Shown here: positions 41,669-51,264 of the stretch, piece by piece | Layout of the letters: every line of letters starts with the position of its first letter | Position numbering within the stretch: the stretch's first letter is position 1 | DNA from: Jonquetella anthropi DSM 22815 | GTDB taxonomy: Bacteria; Synergistota; Synergistia; Synergistales; Dethiosulfovibrionaceae | Reading direction: 5' to 3' | DNA length: 64,000 nt | NCBI RefSeq assembly: GCF_000237805.1 | Contig: NZ_CM001376.1 | Span: 354,910-418,909, forward strand | The notes under the pieces: generated by a model | What the model was told of the DNA's origin: nothing | The model's input: only the letters and a program-made list of their open reading frames with translations | Database searches by the model: none | Position numbers and translations under genes: made by a program

Positions 41669-42744
41669 ACGACTTTAAAATGGCGCTGAGGGAGCTGAAA
41701 GCGCCGTCAGACGAGTGGTACGCGAAGGCGTGGGCGCACCTTGACCGGCTCACCATGCCGCCTCGCGCCATGGGAAAGCTCATGGAGCTGGCGGCCCGGC
41801 TGTCGTCGATGCGCCGCGAGCTCGCGCCGACGATGGAGCGGTTCTGCGTTGTTCCCTTCTGCGCCGACCACGGGCTGTTCCGGCCTCAGGTCACCAACTC
41901 GCCCCAGATTGTCACCGAACTGGTGGCCCGCCACATGGCCGAAGGGACGGCGACGGTCAACTGCATGGCCCGCCTTCACGGCGGAACCGTCCTGCCGGTG
42001 GACGTGGGGATAAAAGGCGATCTGTCCGACTTGGGAAGCCGAATGGTCCACCGAAAAATCGCGCCCGGCACGGCCGACTTTGCGTCAGGCCTAGCGATGA
42101 CCCTTTCACAGGCGCAGGAGTGCCTTGACGTCGGCGCCGCCGTCGCCCGGCATTTGGCGGCGGAGAACGACTTTTTAGCCGTCGGGGAAATGGGCGTGGG
42201 CAACACGTCCGCGGCGGCGGCTTTGGCTGCCGTTTTCACCGGAAAAAGCGCCGCGGTCCTGACCGGCCTAGGCTCGGGAATCGACGAGGGAAAACTCGCG
42301 CACAAAGTTGCTCTGATCGAGAAGGCGATTGCGCTCAACCGGCCGGACCCGTCCGACCCGATGGACGTCGTCTCCAAGGTCGGCGGCTTTGAAATCGCCG
42401 CCATGGCCGGGTTCATCGTCGGCGCCGCTGCCGCGCGCCGACCAGTGGTTCTCGACGGCTTCGTCTCCGGCGCCGCCGCCCTGCTGGCCGTCAGGCTGGC
42501 CCCGGACTGCCGGGGCTACTTGGTCGCCGCTCACCGAGCCAGCGAGCGGGGACACGGAACCGTCCTCGACGCCTTAGGGCTGGAACCACTCTACAGCTTG
42601 GACCTTCACTTGGGCGAAGGGGCCGGCTGCCCGTTGGCCGCTCCGTTCCTGCGCTCTGCCGTCGCGCTGATGGGGCTTCCAACCTTCGAGCAGACCGGCG
42701 TGCCCGAAGGCATTTCGGAAGACGGAACTCGAGGCGCCAAATGA
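41665..42744 (+). CDS. cobT: Nicotinate-nucleotide-dimethylbenzimidazole phosphoribosyltransferase
   Basis: A 359-residue CobT that activates the lower ligand base as its alpha-ribotide. Conserved: FCADHG, EMGVGNTSAAAA, the SDPMDVVSKVGGFEIAAMAG stretch and the catalytic Glu in LGEGAGCPLA. GTG start overlaps cobD (GTGA). Confidence 0.95.
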   Translation: MNDFKMALRELKAPSDEWYAKAWAHLDRLTMPPRAMGKLMELAARLSSMRRELAPTMERFCVVPFCADHGLFRPQVTNSPQIVTELVARHMAEGTATVNCMARLHGGTVLPVDVGIKGDLSDLGSRMVHRKIAPGTADFASGLAMTLSQAQECLDVGAAVARHLAAENDFLAVGEMGVGNTSAAAALAAVFTGKSAAVLTGLGSGIDEGKLAHKVALIEKAIALNRPDPSDPMDVVSKVGGFEIAAMAGFIVGAAAARRPVVLDGFVSGAAALLAVRLAPDCRGYLVAAHRASERGHGTVLDALGLEPLYSLDLHLGEGAGCPLAAPFLRSAVALMGLPTFEQTGVPEGISEDGTRGAK

Positions 42745-43472
42745 TCCGATCGTTAATCGCTTCTCTTCAATTTCTTACCCGCCTGCCGATACCGGGCCAG
42801 TTCGAAGCCGACGAGCTGGGCCGGTCAATCAACCTGTTCGCCGTCGGCGGGCTCGTCATAGGAGCCGCGGCAGGCGGCGTCTCTTACCTGCTGCAGCGGC
42901 TCGGGTGTCCGTGGACCATCCGTGCCGTTTGCATCACTGTTTTCTTGGCCGGCGTGACCGGCGGAATGCACTTGGACGGCGTGGCCGACACGTTCGACGG
43001 CCTCATGAGCGGCAAGCGGGGCGAAAAACTGTTGGAAGTCATGCGGGACAGCCGAATTGGCACGATGGGGGCGGTTGCTCTCTGGGCAGTCTTATCGCTG
43101 AAGGCCGCTTCGATTGCCGCGATACCTGACCCACTGACGGCCTTGCTGTTGGCCTGCGGCGCCGGGCGAGCCTGCCTGACCGGCGGGCTGGCGTTTTTCC
43201 CTTACGCCGGCGGCGGGCTGGCAGCTGCCTTTGCCCCTCACGCGAAAAAAAACTGGGCCGGCGGCGTCTGGCTGATTCTGTTGGAGGTCGGCCTGATCTT
43301 TGGTTCCAGCTCGCTGGCTGTTTTTGTCGCGCTGGCCTGCGCCGCTGGGACTGCGTTTTGCTTGGATCTCCGATGCCAGCGGCTTTTGGGGGGCATTACT
43401 GGCGACGTACTGGGCGCTTCATGTGAGACGGCGGAGGCGGTCTGTCTGGCCGTCTACGCCCTATTGAGCTAA
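42741..43472 (+). CDS. cobS: Adenosylcobinamide-GDP ribazoletransferase (cobalamin synthase)
   Basis: A 243-residue membrane enzyme that joins AdoCbi-GDP and alpha-ribazole. Motifs: LQFLTRLPIP, the metal-binding HLDGVADTFDGLM, RDSRIGTMGA and GDVLGASCETAE. About six TM segments. ATG overlaps the cobT stop (ATGA). Confidence 0.95.
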   Translation: MIRSLIASLQFLTRLPIPGQFEADELGRSINLFAVGGLVIGAAAGGVSYLLQRLGCPWTIRAVCITVFLAGVTGGMHLDGVADTFDGLMSGKRGEKLLEVMRDSRIGTMGAVALWAVLSLKAASIAAIPDPLTALLLACGAGRACLTGGLAFFPYAGGGLAAAFAPHAKKNWAGGVWLILLEVGLIFGSSSLAVFVALACAAGTAFCLDLRCQRLLGGITGDVLGASCETAEAVCLAVYALLS

Positions 43473-43490
43473 AGAAAGAAGGCGCTGGGC

Positions 43491-44003
43491 GTGGAGAGTA
43501 TTTTAGTGACCGGCGGCTGCCGGAGCGGAAAAAGCGACTTCGCCCTGTCGCTCGTCAAAGGGCGGAAAAAAAGGTTTTTCGTCGCCACGGCTCAGGCGTT
43601 GGACGACGAGATGGCCCGGCGGATCGAGGCTCACCGGCAGGCCAGAGGCGAAGGGTGGACGACCCTTGAAGTGCCTCTCGACCTGCCCGGCGCTTTGGCC
43701 GGTCTGCCGTCTGACGGCGTCGCGTTGGTGGACTGCTTAACCGTGTGGAGCTGCAACGTCATGTCATCGCCGGAGGTTTGGGACGGCGAAAGCTGCGGGC
43801 TGTTCGACCGGCTCGTCCAGACCGCCGCCTGCCCGCCCTGCGACCTTATTTTCGTGACCAACGAACTTGGCATGGGCATCGTTCCGGCTGACCCGTTCAC
43901 CCGCCGATACAGGGACGTGACGGGCCGGCTCAACCAGAGAATAGCCGCCGCCTGCAGCCAAGCGTGGCTCGTCGTCTGCGGCTTGCCTGTGAGGCTCAAA
44001 TGA
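43491..44003 (+). CDS. cobU: Adenosylcobinamide kinase/guanylyltransferase
   Basis: A 170-residue CobU: P-loop TGGCRSGKS, the GMP-accepting His region (EAHRQARGEGW), DCLTVW, TNELGMGIVP and FRDxxGRxNQ-like YRDVTGRLNQ. Activates cobinamide to AdoCbi-GDP for CobS. GTG start 18 bp after cobS with an AAGAAGG site. Confidence 0.93.
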   Translation: MESILVTGGCRSGKSDFALSLVKGRKKRFFVATAQALDDEMARRIEAHRQARGEGWTTLEVPLDLPGALAGLPSDGVALVDCLTVWSCNVMSSPEVWDGESCGLFDRLVQTAACPPCDLIFVTNELGMGIVPADPFTRRYRDVTGRLNQRIAAACSQAWLVVCGLPVRLK

Positions 44004-44515
44004 GCGGCCCGGTCCTGCTGAGGCGCGTCGACGCCGGACCGTTCCCCTTGCTGGTCGGCGAGGAGGACGGAAAACTGGTTAAGGTCGGTTTCCCCGGCGA
44101 ACTGGGAAACGTCGTCCAGGGGCCTGACACGCCGCTTCTTCGGGAGACGGCCCGCCAGCTTCGGGCGTATTTCTCCCGGCGGCTCAAGGTCTTTGACCTG
44201 CCGCTGGCCTTTTCCGGCACGCCGTTTCAGCTCCAAGTCTGGGAGGCCCTTCGGCTCGTGCCGTGGGGGAAAACCGTCACGTACAGCGAGTTGGCCCGCC
44301 GAACCGCGCGTCCCAAAGCGGCCCGGGCGGTCGGCAACGCGATGGCCGCCAATCCGCTCGTGATCGTCATTCCGTGCCACCGGGTCGTCCTGTCGGACGG
44401 ACGGCTGGGCCAATTCGGCGGCGGCGCGGCGATGAAACAGTTTCTCTTGGCCAATGAAGGGGTATTGTTTCAGCTTCCTCGGAGCGGCGGAGGAAGCCGA
44501 CGCGTGTTACAATGA
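44000..44515 (+). CDS. ogt: Methylated-DNA-protein-cysteine methyltransferase
   Basis: A 171-residue Ogt/Ada-C protein that transfers alkyl groups from O6-alkylguanine to its own Cys in IPCHRVV. DNA-binding helix with Arg (RAVGNAMAANP) and the GTPFQLQVWEALR start of the catalytic domain are present. ATG 44000 overlaps the cobU stop (ATGA), so the DNA repair gene is embedded in the cobalamin transcript. No functional link to B12 is known. Confidence 0.93.
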   Translation: MSGPVLLRRVDAGPFPLLVGEEDGKLVKVGFPGELGNVVQGPDTPLLRETARQLRAYFSRRLKVFDLPLAFSGTPFQLQVWEALRLVPWGKTVTYSELARRTARPKAARAVGNAMAANPLVIVIPCHRVVLSDGRLGQFGGGAAMKQFLLANEGVLFQLPRSGGGSRRVLQ

Positions 44516-45240
44516 GAACTGAATTGTATGCGTTGGAAGCCGTCGGCCTTTGTCGGCGCTTCGGCGGCGTTCAGGCCCTTGACGGTGCGTCTTTGACGCT
44601 GGAACGGGGCCGAATCACCGCCCTGTTGGGAAGCAGCGGCGCGGGGAAAAGCACCCTGTTGGCCTGTCTTTCCGGCGCTGAGCGTCCCGAAAGCGGATCG
44701 ATCCGAATCGACGGGCGCCCGCTGACTTTAGGCTCGCCCCGTCTGGCTCAGAAAGCCGGCGTTCGGCTCGTGCCCCAGTCCCCGGCGCTGGCCGGCGGCC
44801 TCGACGTGGCGTCCCATATTTTTTTAGGGCGGGAGCCGCTCAAATGGGGCTTGTGGGTCGACCGAAAGAAAATGGCTCAAGACGCCCAGAACCTGCTGGA
44901 CCGTTGGGAAGTTCCCCTGCCGGCCAGAGGCGTTCGGGTGGGAGACCTGTCCAGAGGGCAGCAGCAGACGATCCTGTTGCTTCAGGCGTTGGCGGCCGGC
45001 GCGCGCGTTTTGCTGCTTGACGAGCCGGCGGCGTTTATCGGTTTAAGGGACCGGGAGCGGTTCTTCAAGATGTTGGGCGAGTTCCGCTCGTCCGACGCGG
45101 CTTTGTTATGCGCGTTTCACCGGCTCAGCGACGCCCTTCGTTTTTCGGACAATCTGGCCGTCTTGGCCCGCGGAAAAATCGTTCTGACCTGTCAGGCCGC
45201 TCAGGCTGACGGTGCGGAAATCTTATCCGCGATGGGGTAG
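44512..45240 (+). CDS. Orphan ABC ATPase, single-domain, sugar/nucleoside-importer type
   Basis: A 242-residue ATPase resembling the first half of RbsA/BmpA-type importers: Walker A GSSGAGKST, signature LSRGQQQ, Walker B VLLLDEPAAFIG and a His switch in CAFHRLSD. Those proteins normally have two ATPase domains (about 500 residues); here there is one. The usual Thr after DEP and the D-loop are altered (DEPAAFIGLRDRER). No permease or binding protein is adjacent. ATG overlaps the ogt stop (ATGA). Could serve a transporter elsewhere or a non-transport role. Confidence 0.8.
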   Translation: MRTELYALEAVGLCRRFGGVQALDGASLTLERGRITALLGSSGAGKSTLLACLSGAERPESGSIRIDGRPLTLGSPRLAQKAGVRLVPQSPALAGGLDVASHIFLGREPLKWGLWVDRKKMAQDAQNLLDRWEVPLPARGVRVGDLSRGQQQTILLLQALAAGARVLLLDEPAAFIGLRDRERFFKMLGEFRSSDAALLCAFHRLSDALRFSDNLAVLARGKIVLTCQAAQADGAEILSAMG

Positions 45241-45271
45241 CGCAGGAACTGATGAAGTTGGAGGTATGAAC

Positions 45272-48200
45272 ATGACCAGAGGTAAAAAGGCGCTTCTTCT
45301 GATTCTTGGGATTCTCGTCGCCGGCGGCGTGGTTCTGTACAACGTCGACTTCGGCGGGAACCTGATCGCTCACAAGGCCGGTGAGTTCGTAGCCAACGAA
45401 TACGGCATGGGCGTTTCCATTCAGGGCGTGGGCGGCAACCCGTTCAAAGGCTACACGCTGGAAGGCATTCAGCTGAACCGGGACGGGGCGCCGCTTCTTG
45501 ACGCCCAAAGCCTTTTCGTGCGTCCCAACCTGCTCAAGAGCATTACCGGCAACGTCGCCCTGAGCTGGGTGGAGCTTCGCGGCGTGACGAGCACGTTTGA
45601 AAAGCTGCGCTCTCTGGCCGAGGTAGTGGCTAAAACGCCGATGGCCCCGCTTCCTGACTTCCTGCCCAAAGGGCCGGTGGAGCTCAAATCCCTCGGCGGT
45701 TCTCTGGACGGCAGTCGCGTCGAAGGCGAAATGGACGTGGTTGTCTCCGGCTTCCCCGTCAAGGGGACGGCTCAGGGATCGCTTGGCGACGTCACCGAGT
45801 TCAAAAAAGCCCACTTGGAACTTGCCGGCGGGACGATCGACTTTTCCGGCAAAGTCATGCCGAATATCGACATGACGGTTAAGGTGGCGGACGTGGATCT
45901 GACCCAGCTGGGCGTCATCGTTCCACAGCTCGCCTCAGGCGTCGCCAAGGGCCGCGTCTCAGCTCAGGTGACCTTGGGCGGCACGCCTCAGGCCCCCATG
46001 GCGGAGGGAACCGTCTCGCTTGACGACGGCGCAGTCGCCGGTGTCCCGCTGTCCTTCTCGTCTCAGACGAGCTACGGGAATGACGCCCTGCGGGCCGATC
46101 CGCTGACGGTCGCTTTTGCCGGCGTGCCGATGCAGGGTCACGTCGCGATGGACTTTTCCGGCAAGGCGGCGACGACGGACATCTCGCTGACTAGTCAAGG
46201 CCCAGTGGGGATAGACGCCCTGCGAAAGTACCTGCCTGAAATCCCCGCCGACGCGGCCGGGCAGGTTGAGCAGGCCTTCATCTCCCTCTCCGGGCCGCTT
46301 GCCGCCCCGGAAGGCAAGGCGAGAATCGCGGCCAAGACCCTCTCCGCCGCCGGCGTGTCTGTGACCGACACGAACGTTTCAGCTGACTTTAACTCGGCTG
46401 GCCAGGTTAAGCTTCAGGCGTCGTCCAACTTTGCCGGCGCTCCGATTGGGGTAAACGGCACTCTGTCGCTCCTCAAGAACCCATCGGTTAACTTGGCCGG
46501 CTCGGTCAAGCAGCTTGACTTAGCCAAGGTGACAAAAATGTTCTCCGACCTGCCGCCGGTCAGCGGCGTTTTAAGCGGTCAAGTGAAGGCCGCCGGGCCG
46601 CTCTCGAACGTTCAGCTGACCGGGACAGTCTCGTCCCCGTCGGTCTCCGCCTCCGGGGTGACTGTCGCCAAGCTGAACGTGCCGCTGGCCTGGCGCGACG
46701 GCGTGCTTTCGCTGAACGGCACGTCCGCGCTGGTGAACGGCGCGCCCGTCTCGGTCTCCGGCAGCGTCTCGCCTCTGAAAGGTCAGCTCGCCCTGTCGGT
46801 GACGTCTCAGGGGCTCACGGCCAAGAGCCTGAGCGCCTTCGTCCCCGGCCTGCCGAAGATCGACGGCGCGGCGGACTTGACCGCCAAAGTGACTGGCTCG
46901 TTCTCCAACCCTCAAGTCGAACTGTCGGCCAAGAGCGCGTCTCTGGCGTTGGATCCAGTCTCGGTTAAAGGTTTCTGGATCGCCACCGACCAAAAGTTGT
47001 CAGTTCAGGACGGCGTCCCGTCATCTCTCGAATTGGCGTTCGGCGCGGACCGTCTCGTCGCGGCCGGCGTGCCGATTGACTCCCTAACCGGGAAAATAGC
47101 TTACGACGGCCAGTCGGTTCGCTTCAGCAACGTCCAAGGCTCAGCCGGCGGCCCGCTGTCCCTTGCAGGGTCGGTTCGGCTCTCTGACTTGGCGTTGGAC
47201 GCCCAAGCCGAGCTTGCCGGCGGCGACCTCGCCAAGATCACCAAACTGCTCGCCCCCGGCATGGTTTCCGGCAAACTGAACGCCAAAGCGTCGGTCTCCG
47301 GTACGGCGCTCGATCCAAAGATCAGCGCCGACTTTTCGTCGAACCGCCTCGTCGCGTCCGGTATGGCGTTTGACGGGGTGACCGGCTCGCTTGACGGCAC
47401 GTCGAAACGGCTGGCACTGAAAAACGTCAAAGCCGCCTTCGGCGGCGCGGCCCTCGACCTTTCAGGGTCGATGAACCTGCAGACTCTGGCCGACGGCGAC
47501 TTCTCCGTCAAGGCCCTCGGCGTGGACCTGTCAAAAGCGTTCGTCGGCTTCGCCGACACGTCGTCCCTCGGCCTTTCCGGGGTAGGCCAGCTGTCGCTGG
47601 ACGGCAAGATGGCCGGCGGCTCGTACTCCGGGTCCGGCTCTCTGTCGGTTGACAAGCTGACCGTCGCCGGGTTTGCCTTCGACGGACCGGCCAGCTCGAT
47701 CCGTCTTTCCGGCACGACTTTGGAGCTTCCTGACCTCCACGCTGGTTTTTACGGCGGAAAGCTCCAAGCGCCCGCGAAGATGGACCTGAAGACGCTCGGC
47801 CTGTCGCTGAAAGTCTCCGCTTCGGACGTCGATCTGCTTCGGGTCATCGGCGCGGCCGTTCCCAGACTGGGCGGCGGTCTGACCGGGCGCGTTGCAGGTA
47901 CCTGCCAGCTATCTGGCGTTCTCTCGCCGTTTAGGCTGTCCGGCTCTGGTCAGCTGACTTCAGACGGCGGAGAAGTGGTCGGTTTCACGTGGGTTGACCT
48001 GCTCTCGCAGGTTTACGGGGAAAAATCACTTAAATACGCGTCGGCTCAAGTGCCCTTTGACATGACGACCGGGGCGGCGGGGCTGACCCTCAAGCCCGGA
48101 ACGCAGGTGCTCGCCCGGGACGGTGATAAAATTTATCGATTCATCAAGGCTACTGGTAATATCGGCTCGACCGGCGCGCTGAACTTGAAGGTGAACGGCA

Positions 48201-48757
48201 ACCTGAACGCCATGGCGATCAACGTCATCTTCGGCGCCGGCAGCGGTGCACTGACCGGCTTGGCCGTTGGCAGTGCCGCTGGTGGCCTTCAGGGCGCTCT
48301 CGGCGGCGCGCTGGCTGGAATCGTGGCCGGCGGCGCGCAGGGCGCTAAGTCGGCGGACTTCCGCGACGTGGCGTTCACAGTGACGGGAACGACCGACAGC
48401 CCGAAGATCAAGGGCCTGAAGGTCGGACCGTCGTCGATCAAGGAGCCAGCCAAGCAGGAAGGAACGGCGGCAGAAACGACGACAGCCGAGCCGGCTCCCG
48501 CTGGGGAGGTTCAAAAGCCCTCCGGTCAGGTGGAGCAGGCCATCAGGGACGTGTTGAGCGGCGGCAAGCAGAAGACGCCAGTCGTTCCTGTTCCTCAGCC
48601 TAAAAAGACGGACGTTCAGCCCGAGAGTCAGCCTGAAAGCCAAGCAGCGCCAGAGGATCAGCCCGTTCAGGACGAACGGCCGCAGGATCCGGTGGATCAG
48701 CTGAAAGAAGGCCTCAAGAAAGAACTGCTCAAAGGCGTCAACGATTTGTTCCATTGA
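45272..48757 (+). CDS. Giant AsmA/TamB-like envelope protein
   Basis: A 1,161-residue protein with an N-terminal TM helix (about residues 5-23) and a very long beta-rich region of repeating strands, typical of AsmA-like bridge proteins that carry lipid between inner and outer membrane. The region about residues 960-1040 resembles the AsmA-like C-terminal domain, followed by a Gly/Ala-rich segment. The last 120 residues are Pro/Gln/Glu-rich and end in a short helix. ATG 45272 is preferred (GGAGG at 45260-45264 is 7 bp away); an ATG at 45266 is too close. Terminator follows. Confidence 0.75.
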   Translation: MTRGKKALLLILGILVAGGVVLYNVDFGGNLIAHKAGEFVANEYGMGVSIQGVGGNPFKGYTLEGIQLNRDGAPLLDAQSLFVRPNLLKSITGNVALSWVELRGVTSTFEKLRSLAEVVAKTPMAPLPDFLPKGPVELKSLGGSLDGSRVEGEMDVVVSGFPVKGTAQGSLGDVTEFKKAHLELAGGTIDFSGKVMPNIDMTVKVADVDLTQLGVIVPQLASGVAKGRVSAQVTLGGTPQAPMAEGTVSLDDGAVAGVPLSFSSQTSYGNDALRADPLTVAFAGVPMQGHVAMDFSGKAATTDISLTSQGPVGIDALRKYLPEIPADAAGQVEQAFISLSGPLAAPEGKARIAAKTLSAAGVSVTDTNVSADFNSAGQVKLQASSNFAGAPIGVNGTLSLLKNPSVNLAGSVKQLDLAKVTKMFSDLPPVSGVLSGQVKAAGPLSNVQLTGTVSSPSVSASGVTVAKLNVPLAWRDGVLSLNGTSALVNGAPVSVSGSVSPLKGQLALSVTSQGLTAKSLSAFVPGLPKIDGAADLTAKVTGSFSNPQVELSAKSASLALDPVSVKGFWIATDQKLSVQDGVPSSLELAFGADRLVAAGVPIDSLTGKIAYDGQSVRFSNVQGSAGGPLSLAGSVRLSDLALDAQAELAGGDLAKITKLLAPGMVSGKLNAKASVSGTALDPKISADFSSNRLVASGMAFDGVTGSLDGTSKRLALKNVKAAFGGAALDLSGSMNLQTLADGDFSVKALGVDLSKAFVGFADTSSLGLSGVGQLSLDGKMAGGSYSGSGSLSVDKLTVAGFAFDGPASSIRLSGTTLELPDLHAGFYGGKLQAPAKMDLKTLGLSLKVSASDVDLLRVIGAAVPRLGGGLTGRVAGTCQLSGVLSPFRLSGSGQLTSDGGEVVGFTWVDLLSQVYGEKSLKYASAQVPFDMTTGAAGLTLKPGTQVLARDGDKIYRFIKATGNIGSTGALNLKVNGNLNAMAINVIFGAGSGALTGLAVGSAAGGLQGALGGALAGIVAGGAQGAKSADFRDVAFTVTGTTDSPKIKGLKVGPSSIKEPAKQEGTAAETTTAEPAPAGEVQKPSGQVEQAIRDVLSGGKQKTPVVPVPQPKKTDVQPESQPESQAAPEDQPVQDERPQDPVDQLKEGLKKELLKGVNDLFH

Positions 48758-48781
48758 TAGTAAGCGCCGGGGAGAACCGGC

Positions 48782-48820
48782 AGCCGGCTCACGGGAAGTC
48801 TTTGAGCCGGCTCTTTTTTT
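48782..48820 (+). terminator. Intrinsic terminator after the AsmA-like gene
   Basis: A 10-bp stem AGCCGGCTCA / TGAGCCGGCT with an 11-base loop, followed by CTTTTTTT. Confidence 0.9.
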
Positions 48821-48868
48821 CTTTCACGTCAAAACGGGGTTTTGAACCGATCAAGGAGGAAACGCCAT

Positions 48869-50026
48869 ATGAACCGAGCAACGTTGAAAAATTGCCGGCG
48901 GATCGTCGTCAAGGTGGGAACCAGCACGATTACCCATCCGAACGGCACGCTGAACCTGCGCCGAATGGAACGCATCGCCCGGAGCCTTGCAGACTTGCGG
49001 AATCAGGGGCGGGAAGTCATACTCGTCTCGTCGGGAGCCGTCGGCGCCGGCATGGGAAGGGTTGGCCTGGCGGTTAAGCCCGCCAGCCTGCCGGTCCGCC
49101 AAGCCTTGGCGGCCATCGGCCAAGGGCTCGTCGTCGGGGAGTACGAAAAGCTCTTCGGCGAGTACGGCCACACGGCGGCTCAGGTGCTGGTCACCCGCGA
49201 CGCCTTCGGCGACCGGTCTCGGTACCTGAACATCTGCCACACCTTCCGCGCCCTGCTGGAACTGGGCGCTGTGCCGGTCGTCAACGAGAACGACACTGTT
49301 GCCGTCGACGAGATCAAATTCGGCGACAACGACACCCTCTCGGCGCTCGTCGCCTGCGCCGCCGGAGCCGACCTGCTGATTATTCTGTCGGACATCGACG
49401 GCCTGTACACCGCCGACCCGCGGCTCGACCCGTCGGCCAAGCTGATTCACCAAGTAGAGACGATCTGCCAGAAAATCCGCGACGGCTCGGGCTCGAAGGG
49501 GAGCAACGCGTCAAGCGGCGGCATGTTCACCAAACTGGCTGCCGCCGACATCGTCCGCTCCGCCGGAATTCCCTTGGTTATCGCCAAGGGAAGCGAAGAC
49601 GGCGTCCTGTACCGAATTTTGGACGGCGAAGAACTGGGCACGCTCTTCCTTCCGGCCCCGACGCCCGAGCGGGCCAGAAAAGGCTGGATCGCGTGGGGCG
49701 ACGTGCCTCACGGGCGAGTGACCGTTGACGCCGGAGCCGCTGCCGCGCTTTGCTTAAAAGGCGGCAGCCTGCTGCCGTCGGGCGTCACCGGCGTGTCAGG
49801 CGACTTCGGAGCCGGGCGCGTCGTCAGCGTCTGCGGTCCGTCGGGGGAGGAAATAGCCCGCGGGCTGGTTAACTGCGACTCCCGCAGCCTAGCGAAAATC
49901 GCCGGCTGCCAGACCGACCAGATCGAAAGCCTGTTGGGCGCCAAAGACTACGACGAAGTCATGCACCGGGACAACATGCTCGTCCGGCCCGTCGCGAACG
50001 GGCCAGAAAGGGGAAAAGACGAATGA
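48869..50026 (+). CDS. proB: Glutamate 5-kinase
   Basis: A 385-residue ProB, first step of proline synthesis. Amino-acid-kinase domain (IVVKVGTSTI, LVSSGAVGAGMGR, VVNENDTVAVDEIKFGDND, SDIDGLYTADP, GGMFTKLAAA) followed by a PUA domain (about residues 280-360). ATG with AAGGAGG 9 bp upstream. Overlaps proA (ATGA). Confidence 0.96.
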   Translation: MNRATLKNCRRIVVKVGTSTITHPNGTLNLRRMERIARSLADLRNQGREVILVSSGAVGAGMGRVGLAVKPASLPVRQALAAIGQGLVVGEYEKLFGEYGHTAAQVLVTRDAFGDRSRYLNICHTFRALLELGAVPVVNENDTVAVDEIKFGDNDTLSALVACAAGADLLIILSDIDGLYTADPRLDPSAKLIHQVETICQKIRDGSGSKGSNASSGGMFTKLAAADIVRSAGIPLVIAKGSEDGVLYRILDGEELGTLFLPAPTPERARKGWIAWGDVPHGRVTVDAGAAAALCLKGGSLLPSGVTGVSGDFGAGRVVSVCGPSGEEIARGLVNCDSRSLAKIAGCQTDQIESLLGAKDYDEVMHRDNMLVRPVANGPERGKDE

Positions 50027-51264
50027 GCTCGTTGGACGAACTCTGCCTTGCCGCTCGCGACGCCGCGCGCCTCTTGGCCTGCTCGTCGTCGCGCCAGCGC
50101 GACGGCGCCCTGTCAGCCGGAGCGGCCGCTCTGAGGCGGGACGCTTGGAAAATACTCGAGGCGAACCGGCGCGACGTCGCCGCCGCCGAGGCCGCCCGCC
50201 TGTCAGCTGCGATGATCGAGCGGCTGACGCTGAACGACCGGCGGGTCGAAGACATGGCCCGCGGACTGGAAGCGGTCGCCGCTCTGCCGGACCCGCTCGG
50301 CGGAGGAACTGAAGCCTTCCGAACGCCCGACGGACTGGAAATTCAAAAAATCCGCGTCCCGCTGGGCGTCGTCGCCATGATCTACGAGTCCCGGCCCAAC
50401 GTCACGGCCGACGCCGCCGCCATGTGCGTCAAGTCGGGCAACGCCGCAGTCCTTCGCGGCGGGAGCGAAGCGGCCCATTCCAACCGTCAGATTGCCGAAA
50501 GTCTGACTGGCGCGTTCGGTGCCGCCGGCCTGCCGGCCGGTTCCGTCAGCCTGTACGTCGAGCCGGGGCGGGAGGCTGCCCGCGCGCTCTTGGCCCGAAG
50601 TGACTTTGACCTGCTCATTCCCCGCGGCGGGAAGAACCTGAAAGAGGAAGTCCGAAACTTGGCCCGTTCGCCCTACGTCATGACCGGCATGGGACTGTGC
50701 CACCTGTACTTGGACGCCTCGGCGGACTGCCGAATGGCCGTTGACATCGCCGTCAACGCCAAAACGCAGCGGCCTTCCACCTGCAACTCCATCGAAACCC
50801 TCTTGATTCACAAAGACGTCCTGACTCGGCTGCTGCCGCCGGTCGCCTCGGCCCTGCGGGAAAGGGGAGTACGCCTTCTGGGCGACGAGCGGGCCCGAAG
50901 CGTCGTGCCCATGGACCAAGCGACGGAAGAGGACTGGGAGACCGAATACCTCGACCTCGTCCTCTCGATTAAGACCGTTGACTCGCTGGACGACGCGCTG
51001 GACCACATCAGCCGGTACGGCTCAGGCCACAGCGAAGCGATCGTCACGGAAAGCTATGAAGCTTCCCAGCGGTTTCTGCGCCAGGTCGACGCCGCGGCGG
51101 TCTACGTCAACGCGTCCACCCGGTTTACCGACGGCGGCGTCTTCGGCCTCGGCGGCGAAATGGGCATCAGCACCCAAAAACTTCACGCCCGCGGCCCGCT
51201 GGGCATACTGCAGCTCACCAGCACCAAATACATCGTTCGCGGAGAAGGACAGGTGAGATCATGA
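50023..51264 (+). CDS. proA: Gamma-glutamyl phosphate reductase
   Basis: A 413-residue ProA, NADPH-dependent second step of proline synthesis. Catalytic Cys in RPSTCNSIETLL; LGVVAMIYESRPNVT and LRGGSEA stretches conserved. Starts within the proB stop and overlaps ddl by 4 bp. Confidence 0.96.
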   Translation: MSSLDELCLAARDAARLLACSSSRQRDGALSAGAAALRRDAWKILEANRRDVAAAEAARLSAAMIERLTLNDRRVEDMARGLEAVAALPDPLGGGTEAFRTPDGLEIQKIRVPLGVVAMIYESRPNVTADAAAMCVKSGNAAVLRGGSEAAHSNRQIAESLTGAFGAAGLPAGSVSLYVEPGREAARALLARSDFDLLIPRGGKNLKEEVRNLARSPYVMTGMGLCHLYLDASADCRMAVDIAVNAKTQRPSTCNSIETLLIHKDVLTRLLPPVASALRERGVRLLGDERARSVVPMDQATEEDWETEYLDLVLSIKTVDSLDDALDHISRYGSGHSEAIVTESYEASQRFLRQVDAAAVYVNASTRFTDGGVFGLGGEMGISTQKLHARGPLGILQLTSTKYIVRGEGQVRS

